Assembly (NCBI RefSeq): GCF_029109325.1
Contig: NZ_JAQKQJ010000006.1
Location: forward strand, 1 to 64,000
From: Nodosilinea sp. PGN35
GTDB taxonomy: Bacteria; Cyanobacteriota; Cyanobacteriia; Phormidesmidales; Phormidesmidaceae
DNA: 64,000 nucleotides
Reading direction: 5' to 3'
Below are positions 8,498 to 16,833 of the stretch, one piece after another (within the stretch, counting starts at the first letter, position 1; every line of letters begins with the position of its first letter). The translations under genes were made by a program, and so were the position numbers. The notes beneath the pieces are model-generated. The model made no database searches and was not told the origin of the DNA. It was given only the letters and a program-made list of their open reading frames with translations.

Positions 8498-9442
8498 CTA
8501 ACCGTCGAGCTGGACGCCGCTGGACGCAAACCGAGCCGTCCATATCCCTAGATCGGGGTCGGGCAGGGCCGATCGCAGCTTGGTAGCTAATTCCTCCGCC
8601 TGGGCCTCTGACTCCGCCAGGGTAAACACCGAGGGGCCAGAACCAGACATGAGGGTACCCAGGCCACCCAGTTCGGCCATAGTGGCTTTGAGGGCGGCGG
8701 TTTTGGGGTGGGCGGGCAGCACGACTTTCTCAAAGTCATTGCAGAGGTGCTGGGCTAAATCCTGAGCATCCCGATGGGCTACAGCCCTCACCATCCCCCC
8801 CGATCGCACCTCTGCCTGGCGCGCCTGCCAGTCTTTGACCCCGGCCAGGTAGGTGTCGCCGTACTCGGCTCGATAGGTTTGGTAGGCCCAGGGGGTAGAG
8901 ACAAACTCTGCCTCGTACTTGGCGATCACCACATGCAGGGTGTCAATACCAGAGATAGCATCTAGCTGCTCGCCGCGCCCGGTGGCGATCGCAGTGCCCC
9001 CCGACACGCAAAAGGGCACGTCTGACCCCAGCTCAGCTCCCAGCTCTTGCAGCTCGCTCTGGGTGAGGCCCAAGTTCCAAAGCAGGTCTAGCCCCACCAG
9101 CACAGCGGCGGCGTTGGCGGAGCCGCCCGCCAGCCCCGCCCCCACCGGAATCTGCTTTTCAATGGTGATTTCGACGCCGCCCAGCTGGGCCATAGCTGCG
9201 GGAAACCGTTCTTTAATCAGGGCCGCCGCCCTGTAGGCCAGATTGGTTTCATCGGCGGGCACCAGGGGATGTTCGCAGCGTACCCGAATTTCATCGACGC
9301 CAATGCTGCGAACGGTGATGCGATCGCACAAACTCACGCTCTGCATCACCATAATCAGCTCGTGAAAGCCGTCAGGGCGGCTGCCCACAATTTCGAGGTA
9401 GAGGTTGATTTTGGCCGCAGCCAGCAGAGAGTAGAGACGCAT
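8498..9442 (-). CDS. ispE: 4-diphosphocytidyl-2-C-methyl-D-erythritol kinase
   Basis: Phosphorylates CDP-methylerythritol with ATP in the MEP isoprenoid pathway that feeds carotenoids, phytol and quinones. It is a GHMP kinase of 314 residues: N-terminal substrate segment AAKINLYLEI, the ATP loop PVGAGLAGGSANAAA at about residues 96-110, and the C-terminal motif LMSGSGPSVFTL. The ATG at 9442 gives the normal N-terminus. It follows rsmA on the same strand after a 122-base repeat-bearing gap; this gene order is common in cyanobacteria. Confidence 0.95.
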   Translation of the reverse strand: MRLYSLLAAAKINLYLEIVGSRPDGFHELIMVMQSVSLCDRITVRSIGVDEIRVRCEHPLVPADETNLAYRAAALIKERFPAAMAQLGGVEITIEKQIPVGAGLAGGSANAAAVLVGLDLLWNLGLTQSELQELGAELGSDVPFCVSGGTAIATGRGEQLDAISGIDTLHVVIAKYEAEFVSTPWAYQTYRAEYGDTYLAGVKDWQARQAEVRSGGMVRAVAHRDAQDLAQHLCNDFEKVVLPAHPKTAALKATMAELGGLGTLMSGSGPSVFTLAESEAQAEELATKLRSALPDPDLGIWTARFASSGVQLDG

Positions 9443-9477
9443 CGAGCGATCCTTCGTGAATGGTGATTAGCCGTAGG

Positions 9478-9545
9478 GCAGGCGGCTCGCCTGCTTAGTT
9501 CCCGTAGGTTCCACAGCCGTAGTCATAGGGTGGGCAGTGCCCACC
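9478..9545. repeat. Two short palindromic repeats between rsmA and ispE
   Basis: GCAGGCG/CGCCTGC (9478-9484 and 9488-9494) and GGTGGGCA/TGCCCACC (9529-9536 and 9538-9545) are both perfect. They lie in the spacer of the rsmA-ispE pair and would form hairpins in a joint transcript. They share the G(T)GGGCA...TGCCC style of the units near rseP. Confidence 0.7.
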
Positions 9546-9564
9546 AGCCTTACATCAGCGCCCT

Positions 9565-10404
9565 TTAACCCGATGATGACGACTGCTTCAGGATTGTATT
9601 ACTCAGCGCTACCCAATGCTCAACACTGAGGTCTTCCCCCCGAGCGGTGGGTTCGATGCCCAGGCGAATCATCATTGACTCTAGCTGGTCGCGATCGATC
9701 ACCCCCTTGAGGTTGTTGCGCAGCATCTTGCGCTTGCTGCCAAAGCCCAGTTTCACCAGGCGATCGAAGCCTGCCAGGTCGTCGGATGGGGTGGCGGGCA
9801 ATCGCGGCGTCATCTTGACCACGGCAGAATCCACCTGGGGCGGCGGCTGAAAGGCGCGGGCGGGCACCGGGCATACCAGCTCACAATCCGCCAGGTACTG
9901 CACCCGCACCGACAGCGCCCCAAAGGCTTTCTTCCCCGGTTTAGCGTAGAGCCGCTCGGCCACCTCTTTCTGCACCAGCAGCACGATCGCATCGTAGGGC
10001 GCTGGGTTGGGCGCAGCCAGGGTGCCCAGCAGCTTCTCTAAAATTGGCCCAGTGATGTAGTAGGGAATGTTGGCCACCACTTTGTTGGGCAGACCGTAGT
10101 CAAAGTGTTTGTCCCGCGAGACGGCAGCGATGTCTAGCTCTAGTATGTCGCTCGGCACCAGGCGAAAGTTATCGTGCTTAGCGAACTGATGGTTGAGCTT
10201 GCGAACCAGGTCGCGATCGATCTCGACGGCGATCACCGCGTTGGCCAGGGGCAGCAGCCAGCGGGTCAGCGCCCCGGTGCCGGGGCCAATTTCGAGCACC
10301 GTGTCTTGGCGGGTGACGGCGGCGGCCTCCAGCATGCGGTGGAGCACCTTTTCGTCGGTGAGCCAGTGCTGGCCAAAACGCTTGCGGGTCGGTTGGGAGA
10401 ACAT
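9565..10404 (-). CDS. rsmA: 16S rRNA dimethyladenosine transferase
   Basis: Dimethylates two adjacent adenosines in the 3' terminal helix of 16S rRNA during late small-subunit assembly. In the 279 residues the SAM site is visible as VLEIGPGTGALTRWLL (about 38-53), the acidic residue in AVEIDRD, and catalytic motif NIPYYITGPIL. The N-terminus KRFGQHWLTD is characteristic. ATG start. Likely the first gene of a unit with ispE. Confidence 0.95.
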   Translation of the reverse strand: MFSQPTRKRFGQHWLTDEKVLHRMLEAAAVTRQDTVLEIGPGTGALTRWLLPLANAVIAVEIDRDLVRKLNHQFAKHDNFRLVPSDILELDIAAVSRDKHFDYGLPNKVVANIPYYITGPILEKLLGTLAAPNPAPYDAIVLLVQKEVAERLYAKPGKKAFGALSVRVQYLADCELVCPVPARAFQPPPQVDSAVVKMTPRLPATPSDDLAGFDRLVKLGFGSKRKMLRNNLKGVIDRDQLESMMIRLGIEPTARGEDLSVEHWVALSNTILKQSSSSG

Positions 10405-10465
10405 TTTGTAATTAGCGACCTGTGGTAGGCTCTCGCCCAGAGCTAGTTAGATTAAGGACAGAATT

Positions 10466-11119
10466 ATGACATTCTTTTCAGCTTGGCTGACTGTCTTTGC
10501 TGTCAGTCTAGTCGCCGTTGTCACCCCTGGCCCTGATTTTGCCCTGACGTTACGCAACAGCCTGGCCTATTCTCGACGGGCAGGAGTATTTACTGCGATC
10601 GGCGTTGGTGCTGGCAACTTGGTTCATGCTATCTATTCCCTCATTGGCATCGGCGCTGTGATTTCACAATCCATTTTGCTGTTTAATCTCTTGAAATGGG
10701 TTGGGGCTGCTTATCTCATCTACATCGGCATCAAGTCTTTAAACGCTAAGCGAATGGCAATTCCCCTGCGGGAGCACTGCGTGAACGCGTCAGAATCCAT
10801 TGAGCAGCAGCGAGATATTGAGCGCTGGGCGGCATTTCGCATCGGATTTCTGGGAAATTTGCTAAACCCCAAAGCAACACTCTTTTTCTTGGCGCTATTT
10901 ACCCAAATTGTGCAGCCTGCAACGCCGATAGTAGCGCAAGCAATCTATGGGGCAACCGTAGCGGCTGTGGCACTGGTCTGGTTTGCAGTAGTGGCCGTGG
11001 TGATTTCCCATCAAGGGTTCAAGCGCCATATTCTGGCTATGGCTCACTGGCTAGAACGTTTAACTGGGGCAGCACTCATAGTCTTGGGGGTGCGCTTGGC
11101 TGTGGCAGAGGCAAACTGA
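10466..11119 (+). CDS. LysE/RhtB-family amino-acid exporter
   Basis: A 217-residue inner-membrane exporter with six helices. The family signature is seen at the N-terminus, VAVVTPGPDFALTLRNSL, and the second conserved stretch in GFLGNLLNPKATLFFLALF. Members export amino acids or homoserine lactones; the substrate cannot be set here. AAGGA lies about 8 bases before the ATG. The gene is visibly less GC-rich than its neighbours and begins an AT-richer stretch that extends to about 12.9 kb, possibly acquired DNA. Confidence 0.88.
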   Translation: MTFFSAWLTVFAVSLVAVVTPGPDFALTLRNSLAYSRRAGVFTAIGVGAGNLVHAIYSLIGIGAVISQSILLFNLLKWVGAAYLIYIGIKSLNAKRMAIPLREHCVNASESIEQQRDIERWAAFRIGFLGNLLNPKATLFFLALFTQIVQPATPIVAQAIYGATVAAVALVWFAVVAVVISHQGFKRHILAMAHWLERLTGAALIVLGVRLAVAEAN

Positions 11120-11266
11120 GTAGCCTGTCCGAGTTCAACAAAGCACCGAAGTCAGACAAAAACTCGTGAGCTGTGAGCTGAGCGCTACGGCTCAACTTCA
11201 TCTAAGGCTGTCAGTGCGATCGCCCGCCTGGGGAACCCTACACAATGGTTATCTCCGAGGCTGTGA

Positions 11267-11908
11267 ATGACATCTGTTTCCGACAAAGGACAACTGAAAA
11301 CTTGGAAGGATGATAGAGGCTTCGGCTTTATTAAACCGGAAGGCGGTGGCAGAGACGTTTTCTTACACATCAGCGCTTTGCCAAGAGCTAGTCGCCGCCC
11401 AAAGGTCGGAGACACGATTCTATACGAGAAAGTGGCTGAACCTGATGGCAAAGTACGGGCTGTCAGAGCCACGATTGAAGGTGTCGTCGTGCCCCTCCCA
11501 CAACAAACTATTAAACGAAGCCTAACGGTTCGCCCCCTGACCGCTAAGCACAAGCCAAAACAAAAAGGCTGGCTTGAATCTCTCACAGGTATTGTCGGCT
11601 TAGTGATTGTTGCAGCCTTTGCCATTCCACCTGTTTATAAAAGCGTCTGGACTCGACTGGATACCAATCTTCCTGCCTCATCCACTACACAGCCAGAGAC
11701 TACCGCTCCTCCAACGCTCATTGAAGCGGTCGTAGATCCTAGCTGTGTTATCAAAGGTAATATCTCGATTTCAACTGGAAAGAAGCTTTATCACGTCCCC
11801 GGCATGGAAGATTATGAGGGAACAGAGATTCACCTCGACAAGGGCGAACGATGGTTTTGTACCGAGGCTGAGGCGATCGCCCAGGGATGGCGCAGAGCCC
11901 CGCGATAA
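11267..11908 (+). CDS. Cold-shock-domain protein with membrane anchor and C-terminal sunset-like domain
   Basis: Three parts are visible in 213 residues. A cold-shock domain (about 5-72) has both RNA-binding motifs, DRGFGFIKPE and DVFLHISAL. A hydrophobic helix (about 105-122, LTGIVGLVIVAAFAIPPVY) follows a basic segment. The C-terminal domain (about 155-213) reads CVIKGNIS, YHVPG and ERWFCTEAEA, which resembles the small cysteine-pair domain found after nucleases and called sunset. By the positive-inside rule the cold-shock domain faces the cytoplasm and the C-terminal domain the periplasm. Membrane tethering of an RNA-binding domain is unusual. Function is unknown. Confidence 0.8.
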   Translation: MTSVSDKGQLKTWKDDRGFGFIKPEGGGRDVFLHISALPRASRRPKVGDTILYEKVAEPDGKVRAVRATIEGVVVPLPQQTIKRSLTVRPLTAKHKPKQKGWLESLTGIVGLVIVAAFAIPPVYKSVWTRLDTNLPASSTTQPETTAPPTLIEAVVDPSCVIKGNISISTGKKLYHVPGMEDYEGTEIHLDKGERWFCTEAEAIAQGWRRAPR

Positions 11909-11970
11909 ATGCACCGGGCAGCCTCTGTTTTTCCAGGAACTACCACCGCAGCAGTTAGTTCTTGATCTCA

Positions 11971-11998
11971 AAAAAGCGCCGCGATCGCGGCGCTTTTT
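11971..11998. terminator. Bidirectional intrinsic terminator
   Basis: A perfect palindrome with a GCGCCGCGATCGCGGCGC core, A-run on the left and T-run on the right, sits between two convergent genes (ends at 11908 and 12039). It can stop transcription from both sides. The core includes a HIP1 octamer. Confidence 0.85.
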
Positions 11999-12038
11999 AA
12001 GCTTCAACTCCTCCTCGCCCAGAAAGCAAGCTGTGGGT

Positions 12039-12443
12039 TTACCTTTTGTTGCCCCGAGACGGAGTTAGCTCATCAACAATCTCGTTTTCCTGGGTAATTT
12101 CGTCGAGGTTGAGTTTGTCCTTTACCAACTCACCGGCTGATTGATCTTTGTTTTTTGCGTTATCGGCGGCGGCTGAGGCCGAAGCTGAGACCTGATTTTG
12201 CCATTCCCGGCGCTGCTCACGCATTTCGCTGAGTCTTTCTTCAGGAATAACGGGCTTTAGAGCGTCAGACTCTGCTTGGGCAGCAAAGCGAGAAGAGGCG
12301 GCCAGGGCCACCAGCGAACCGGGTGCAGAACTTGCCAGCGCTGTTGGCTGGGAAACGCCAAACAGCAAAGCTACGCTGAAAACCAGTACGGCAAGGCGCT
12401 TAAAAACCTTCGTCAGTGAAATGTAGAGCTTGCGATTGACCAT
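12039..12443 (-). CDS. Small secreted protein of unknown function
   Basis: A 134-residue protein with a classic signal peptide: basic MVNRKLYISLTKVFKR, then a hydrophobic core and the likely cleavage ALAS-SAPG near residue 38. The mature part is short, charged and rich in Ala, Glu and Lys, so it is probably an extended or helical periplasmic protein. The style recalls small stress-induced cyanobacterial periplasmic proteins, but I cannot place it in a family. A strong GGAGGG site lies 7 bases before the ATG. It ends at a bidirectional terminator. Confidence 0.65.
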   Translation of the reverse strand: MVNRKLYISLTKVFKRLAVLVFSVALLFGVSQPTALASSAPGSLVALAASSRFAAQAESDALKPVIPEERLSEMREQRREWQNQVSASASAAADNAKNKDQSAGELVKDKLNLDEITQENEIVDELTPSRGNKR

Positions 12444-12901
12444 GATTTAATCCCTCCAAAATGGGCAAAATTTCAAAAACCAATTCTTAAAATGCTTAAA
12501 TGCTTGCAGAGTTATTGCTAAAAAACACTGACAGTTCGGCGTGAAGAATTCATTTTTCCATTAATATTTCAAGCAATAGATCAATTCGTACATGACCAAC
12601 AGTCGAATAATTCACGGGCTGTCAGTAGAGTAAGCAAAAATACGATCATCAACGTCTTCCTCAAGATAGAAACGGGATCAGCCAAACCATCGACGAACCG
12701 CTAAAGTGAGGTACTGCTGAAGACTGAACACCGCCCAGGTTGCCTGCTAAACCTATAGTTTAGACAGGCTCGGCAGCCTGAATAGTGAACAGCCGAGACG
12801 GCTATCCCACATTTTTTTCACAGGCTTTTGAGACACCTCGATTCAGCAACGCCCTTGCTGTCGTTCAGCGCTCAAGTTTTTAGACCCACCGTATTGCTCG
12901 A
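12444..12901. other. AT-rich gene-free spacer with one hairpin
   Basis: 458 bases with no convincing reading frame. It should hold the promoter of the secreted-protein gene (12444 upward) and the 3' end of the capA-like transcript. A hairpin is visible at 12742-12769: GCCTG and CTAAAC pair with GTTTAG and CAGGC around CTATA. There is no T-run beside it. The base composition is much more AT-rich than the rest of the window. Confidence 0.5.
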
Positions 12902-14542
12902 TCACCTGGGTCGTAGGTAACCCAGGTCGTCAATCTCTAGGGGCGTATTGGGAAAGTCGCGTTGGGTGAACTGGCGCACGAGCACTACGCCGCCGAAGTG
13001 GTCATCCAGGTAGGGCACGCCGTTGCGATCGAGGGCGACGGGGATGATGCGTCCGCCGACAAAGTTGCCCTGGGCATCGAGGTCGGTTTGCAAAATCAGC
13101 GAGGTGCCCAAGGGGCCAACGGTAGAGAGGCTGCGATAGCCCAAAAAGTTGCCCAGCGAGTAGGCGATTAGCCTGTTGTTGTACAACTCGAGCGCTCTCG
13201 GCACGTGGGGGCCGTGGCCCAGCACCAGGTCGGCCCCGTGGTCGATGACCGTCCGGGAGAAGCGCACGACGTTGCCGCGATTTTCAGAGTAGAACAGTTC
13301 GTCCTGGTCGCGGGTGACGGTGGCATCGGTGCCTTCTTTACCCGCGTGAAAGGAAACAACGACGATATCGGCCTGGCTTTTGGCGGTTTGCACCAGGGCG
13401 ATCGCCCCCTCTAAATCCTGCACCTGGTTGTGCTCCGCATAGGTGCTAAAGCCAATAAAGGCCACCCTCTGCCCCCGGGCTTCTACGTAGAGAATCTCGC
13501 CCTTGCGGCCCACGGCCTGCATGCCCGCTGCTGTGATGTGGGCAATGGTGTCTTCAAAACCCTGCACAGAGAAATCCATAGAGTGGTTGTTGGCCACGCT
13601 AAGGACGTCAAACCCGGCCTCTTTGAGCACGCTGGCGTACCAGGGCGGGGTACGAAAGGCAAAGGTGTTAGCCCGGCTCGTATCTTTGGCGCTGCGGGGC
13701 ACCTCGGTGAAGGTGCTTTCAAAATTGCCGAAGGTGATGTCGGCCTCGCCCAGGTGGTACTGAATGCCGCCAAACAGGTATTGCCAATCGTCGGGCAGGC
13801 GGTAGCGCTGGTAGTCGGTACCGGGAATGATATCGCCCACGGCTTTGATGGTCAGGGCCACCGGGGTCGCCACCTCAACGGGAGCCAGCGCCGCCCCGCG
13901 CACCACGGGTTCTAGCGCAGGGGCGGCGGGCTGGGGCAGGGTCAGATCAGCGACGATCGCCCCTGAGCGCTCCACCGGGACAGAGCCAAAGGGCTGGCTG
14001 TAGCGCCACTGGGCGATGCCGGCAAACCCAAACCCCAGGCCTGCCATCGCTAAGAGGGGCAGCCATCGCCGCCGACCTAGAGCATGGGGTCTTTTCCCCG
14101 GCAATACCGCTGTCCCTGAGGGCTGCGCCGCTGCCACCGGGGCCGGAGTGGCTGGGGCCAGGGTGGGTGCGCTGTGCTCTGGGGTGGGCAGGGCAGACGA
14201 GGCTGGGGCCGCTGGGGTTAGGGCAAAGTCGTACTGCCAGCGGTTGAGCAGGCGCTTTTCGGTGCCGTCGAGTACTTTGAGGTGGGCGATGTCGGCCAGC
14301 CCTAGGGCGGTGACCACGGCGCGAATGCGCGGCAAAAATGGGTCTAACTCAATGATTTGGGGAGCGGTGAGAAAGACATAGAGGGTGCGATCGCGCCGCG
14401 AGACCTCTACCCGCAGAAGGGGGTTGCCGAGGGCAGCATCGAGCAAACCAGCGATGGTTGTTGGAGACGGGTCGGCAGGGGCGATCGCGGTCTCCCCCTG
14501 GGCTAGGGCCTCTATCGACAGTGGAGGTAGATCAGTAGTCAC
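12902..14542 (-). CDS. CapA-family protein with cytoplasmic N-terminal domain
   Basis: A 546-residue protein. Residues 1-120 form a soluble domain of unknown type. A Pro/Ala-rich linker and a membrane helix (about 163-180, LPLLAMAGLGFGFAGIAQW) follow. The C-terminal half (about 235-545) is a CapA-type metallophosphoesterase-like domain: KAVGDIIPG, GNFESTF, SVANNHSMDF, VSFHAGKE, GHGPHVPRALE and YSLGNF are all present. CapA relatives act in poly-gamma-glutamate or capsule synthesis; no partner capB or capC gene is in the window, so the polymer is unknown. The start is GTG. Confidence 0.82.
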   Translation of the reverse strand: MTTDLPPLSIEALAQGETAIAPADPSPTTIAGLLDAALGNPLLRVEVSRRDRTLYVFLTAPQIIELDPFLPRIRAVVTALGLADIAHLKVLDGTEKRLLNRWQYDFALTPAAPASSALPTPEHSAPTLAPATPAPVAAAQPSGTAVLPGKRPHALGRRRWLPLLAMAGLGFGFAGIAQWRYSQPFGSVPVERSGAIVADLTLPQPAAPALEPVVRGAALAPVEVATPVALTIKAVGDIIPGTDYQRYRLPDDWQYLFGGIQYHLGEADITFGNFESTFTEVPRSAKDTSRANTFAFRTPPWYASVLKEAGFDVLSVANNHSMDFSVQGFEDTIAHITAAGMQAVGRKGEILYVEARGQRVAFIGFSTYAEHNQVQDLEGAIALVQTAKSQADIVVVSFHAGKEGTDATVTRDQDELFYSENRGNVVRFSRTVIDHGADLVLGHGPHVPRALELYNNRLIAYSLGNFLGYRSLSTVGPLGTSLILQTDLDAQGNFVGGRIIPVALDRNGVPYLDDHFGGVVLVRQFTQRDFPNTPLEIDDLGYLRPR

Positions 14543-14607
14543 AGACGAACAGGCATCTAGGCGCTAGCAAATCATACCGCCGAGGCAAAAAGAAGCGACC
14601 ATTTCCC

Positions 14608-14653
14608 CAAAAAACTAAAAAACTGCCCTGCTAGCCAGGGGCTAACGGGGCAG
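14608..14653 (-). terminator. Intrinsic terminator of the amt operon
   Basis: Read on the minus strand, CTGCCC pairs with GGGCAG (14623-14653), with an inner TAGCC/GGCTA stem (14632-14644), and is followed by a TTTTTTAGTTTTTT tail. It lies about 60 bases after the stop of the small membrane-protein gene. Confidence 0.8.
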
Positions 14654-14712
14654 AAACGGGTCTATCGGAACGCTAAACCAAACCTATCGAAACAGGTGGT
14701 CAGCACTGTAAT

Positions 14713-15147
14713 CTACCGTGATGAACCGACATTGCGGCCAATGTCGCGGTAGAGGCCCCTACGGCGCGATCGCAACCGGGTGGGCAAACCAATCCCAGCT
14801 ACCCCCAACAGCCCCAGCGCCGTCCTGGTTCCCCCATGGGGAGCGGTCGCCTGGGGCCGAGCCTCAGCGGGCTGGGTGGGCCGGGGCGTCTGGCGGTATT
14901 CGGCCCCGGCTAGAGAGAGCAATCCAGCTACAATTAGAGCGCTCAGGTGGTTGAGCGACTTGTCAACGGCGGGCACCTCGTAGTGGGTGGCGAAGGTTCT
15001 CACCAAAAACCACAGAAATATCCCAACGCAGATCACCAGAGCAATGGCGTTGATAGCCGGGCTGTTAGCAAAGGTATAAATAGCCCCAGCCGTAGGGCCG
15101 TCAATGGCTCCCTCAAACTCTTCAAAGGTAGAAAACGGGCTAGACAT
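14713..15147 (-). CDS. Small membrane protein downstream of ammonium transporter
   Basis: A 144-residue protein with two hydrophobic segments, about 31-49 (NAIALVICVGIFLWFLV) and 67-82 (LSALIVAGLLSLAGA), and a basic, Pro/Arg-rich C-terminal tail. No family is recognised. It starts 43 bases after the amt stop and shares its terminator, so it is probably co-transcribed. It could be an accessory or regulator of the transporter; this is inferred from position only. It is not a GlnK/PII protein. Confidence 0.6.
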   Translation of the reverse strand: MSSPFSTFEEFEGAIDGPTAGAIYTFANSPAINAIALVICVGIFLWFLVRTFATHYEVPAVDKSLNHLSALIVAGLLSLAGAEYRQTPRPTQPAEARPQATAPHGGTRTALGLLGVAGIGLPTRLRSRRRGLYRDIGRNVGSSR

Positions 15148-15190
15148 ATCACAGCTTCCTTAAAATATTCAGCACGCTTGGAGAATCGGG

Positions 15191-16588
15191 CTAAGCCTTG
15201 GGGGAAACTTCAACCATTGGCACCATCATCGGGTCAGAATGGCCATTTTTCTCAGACAAAATAGAATACTCCGGGTAACCTTCAATGCCAAAGTCAGCCA
15301 GGTCTAAACCGGCAATTTCTTCGGCCTCAGACACCCTGAGTAAACCCATTTTCTTTAGCACAAAGCTCACTCCATAACCCGGAATAAAGCCCAGGAGTAC
15401 CGCACAGAGAGCGGCCCCTAAGAGCTGAGCCCCAAAGTTAATCGAGGGAATACCATCGGGCTGAGGATAACCCGCCGCAAAGATGCCCACCATCAACGAG
15501 CCAAACACGCCGCAGTATCCGTGCACAGCAAAGGCACCCACCGCGTCGTCAATGCCAGCTTTTTCAATCGCATTGCCGACGAAGGGCATCGTGTAAGCCC
15601 CCACAAAGGCAAGAATGATGACAATTGCCGGGCTGTAGATATCCATTGCCGCCGCTGACGAAATAATGCCCGCCAGACCGCCTGAAATGGTGTAAAACGG
15701 ATCGGCTTTAGAGCCCATGTAGGCTCCTACTAACCCTGCCGACAGGGCCAGGGTGGTATTGACCCCAATGGAGGCCAGGGTCATGGGCGTGCCGTAGATG
15801 GTGATTTCGCCGGTTTGGCCCGGGGTAAAGATAACGCAGGCGGCCAGAAACGCGTAGAAACCTACAAAAATCAGCATTAGCCCCACCATGGTGAGGGGCA
15901 GATTGTGGGGCATAATCACCCGTGGTTTGCCCTGCACGTCAAACTTGCCGATGCGGGGGCCGAGGTTAATGAGCACCCCTAGGGCGAAGAAGCCCGCCAC
16001 CGCATGGAGCAGGGCCGAGCAGCCAAAGTCGTGGTAGCCCAGCTGCGTAAATAGCCAGCCGTAGGGGTTCCAGCCCCAGGAAGCCGCAACTACCCAGGTA
16101 AACGACCCCAGCACAATCGCCAGAACGGAGTAGGCACCCACGCGAATGCGCTCAATCACCGCCCCAGAGAGAATGGAGGCGGTAGTCATAGCAAACAGGG
16201 CAAAGGCAAACCAGAAAACCCCCGTGAGGTTATCGGCAATGTTGGGGCCCAGGGCCGGGGACCAGGGGTAAGAGGCCTGCACCAGACCCAGCACCTCGCC
16301 CACGGTGCCCTCGGCGGCGGCGTCAGTCCAGGGGCCAACGATGCCACCCTGAAGGGGAAACAGCGGAAAGGCGTTGTACACCCACCAGCCAAAAAAGAAG
16401 AAAGTCAACCCCACCAGGGACAGGGTCATCAAGTTTTTGACCATGGTGGCCAGAACGTTTTTAGAACGGGCCGCGCCACCCTCGTAGGCTAAAAATCCCA
16501 CGTGAATCAGCAACATTAAAACAGAAGCCCAGTAGTAGTAGGACTCTGCCACAAAAGTTGCTAAAAACTCTTGCGATTCAGGAGACAT
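15191..16588 (-). CDS. amt: Ammonium transporter, divergent Amt clade
   Basis: A 465-residue channel with about eleven helices that moves ammonium or ammonia across the inner membrane. Both pore histidines are present: His195 in SALLHAVAGF and His356 in AFAVHGYCGVFG. Asp187, equivalent to the structural Asp of AmtB, is kept, but the usual DFAGG loop reads DFGCS, so this is not a typical cyanobacterial Amt1. The N-terminus has no long signal peptide. An AGGAG site precedes the ATG. The small membrane-protein gene follows in the same unit. It may serve ammonium uptake or act as a sensor-like member. Confidence 0.88.
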   Translation of the reverse strand: MSPESQEFLATFVAESYYYWASVLMLLIHVGFLAYEGGAARSKNVLATMVKNLMTLSLVGLTFFFFGWWVYNAFPLFPLQGGIVGPWTDAAAEGTVGEVLGLVQASYPWSPALGPNIADNLTGVFWFAFALFAMTTASILSGAVIERIRVGAYSVLAIVLGSFTWVVAASWGWNPYGWLFTQLGYHDFGCSALLHAVAGFFALGVLINLGPRIGKFDVQGKPRVIMPHNLPLTMVGLMLIFVGFYAFLAACVIFTPGQTGEITIYGTPMTLASIGVNTTLALSAGLVGAYMGSKADPFYTISGGLAGIISSAAAMDIYSPAIVIILAFVGAYTMPFVGNAIEKAGIDDAVGAFAVHGYCGVFGSLMVGIFAAGYPQPDGIPSINFGAQLLGAALCAVLLGFIPGYGVSFVLKKMGLLRVSEAEEIAGLDLADFGIEGYPEYSILSEKNGHSDPMMVPMVEVSPKA

Positions 16589-16714
16589 AGATCACTCCTA
16601 GCTGTCAACTAAGTTGTACGAAAAATCGGCAAAAATGAAACGACCAACCCGTCAAAACAAGCGCGGGTTCACGGCATCGAGCAATCTGACCCGTCCAAAA
16701 GATCAAAGCATTCA

Positions 16715-16729
16715 GAGATTTCAAATCTC
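16715..16729. promoter_or_regulatory. 15-bp palindrome upstream of amt
   Basis: GAGATTTCAAATCTC is a perfect dyad with one central base, 127-141 bases before the amt start codon in a 245-base spacer. It could be an operator; no known regulator is matched. Confidence 0.35.
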
Positions 16730-16833
16730 AGATGCTGAGCATAGGCAGAGATTTTGCTTTGGGGGAGAACTTAATCACCAAGCTGTCTGAGTTTTCTCGA
16801 CTAACTTGTTATGTCAAGAGTGTGCAATGCAAT

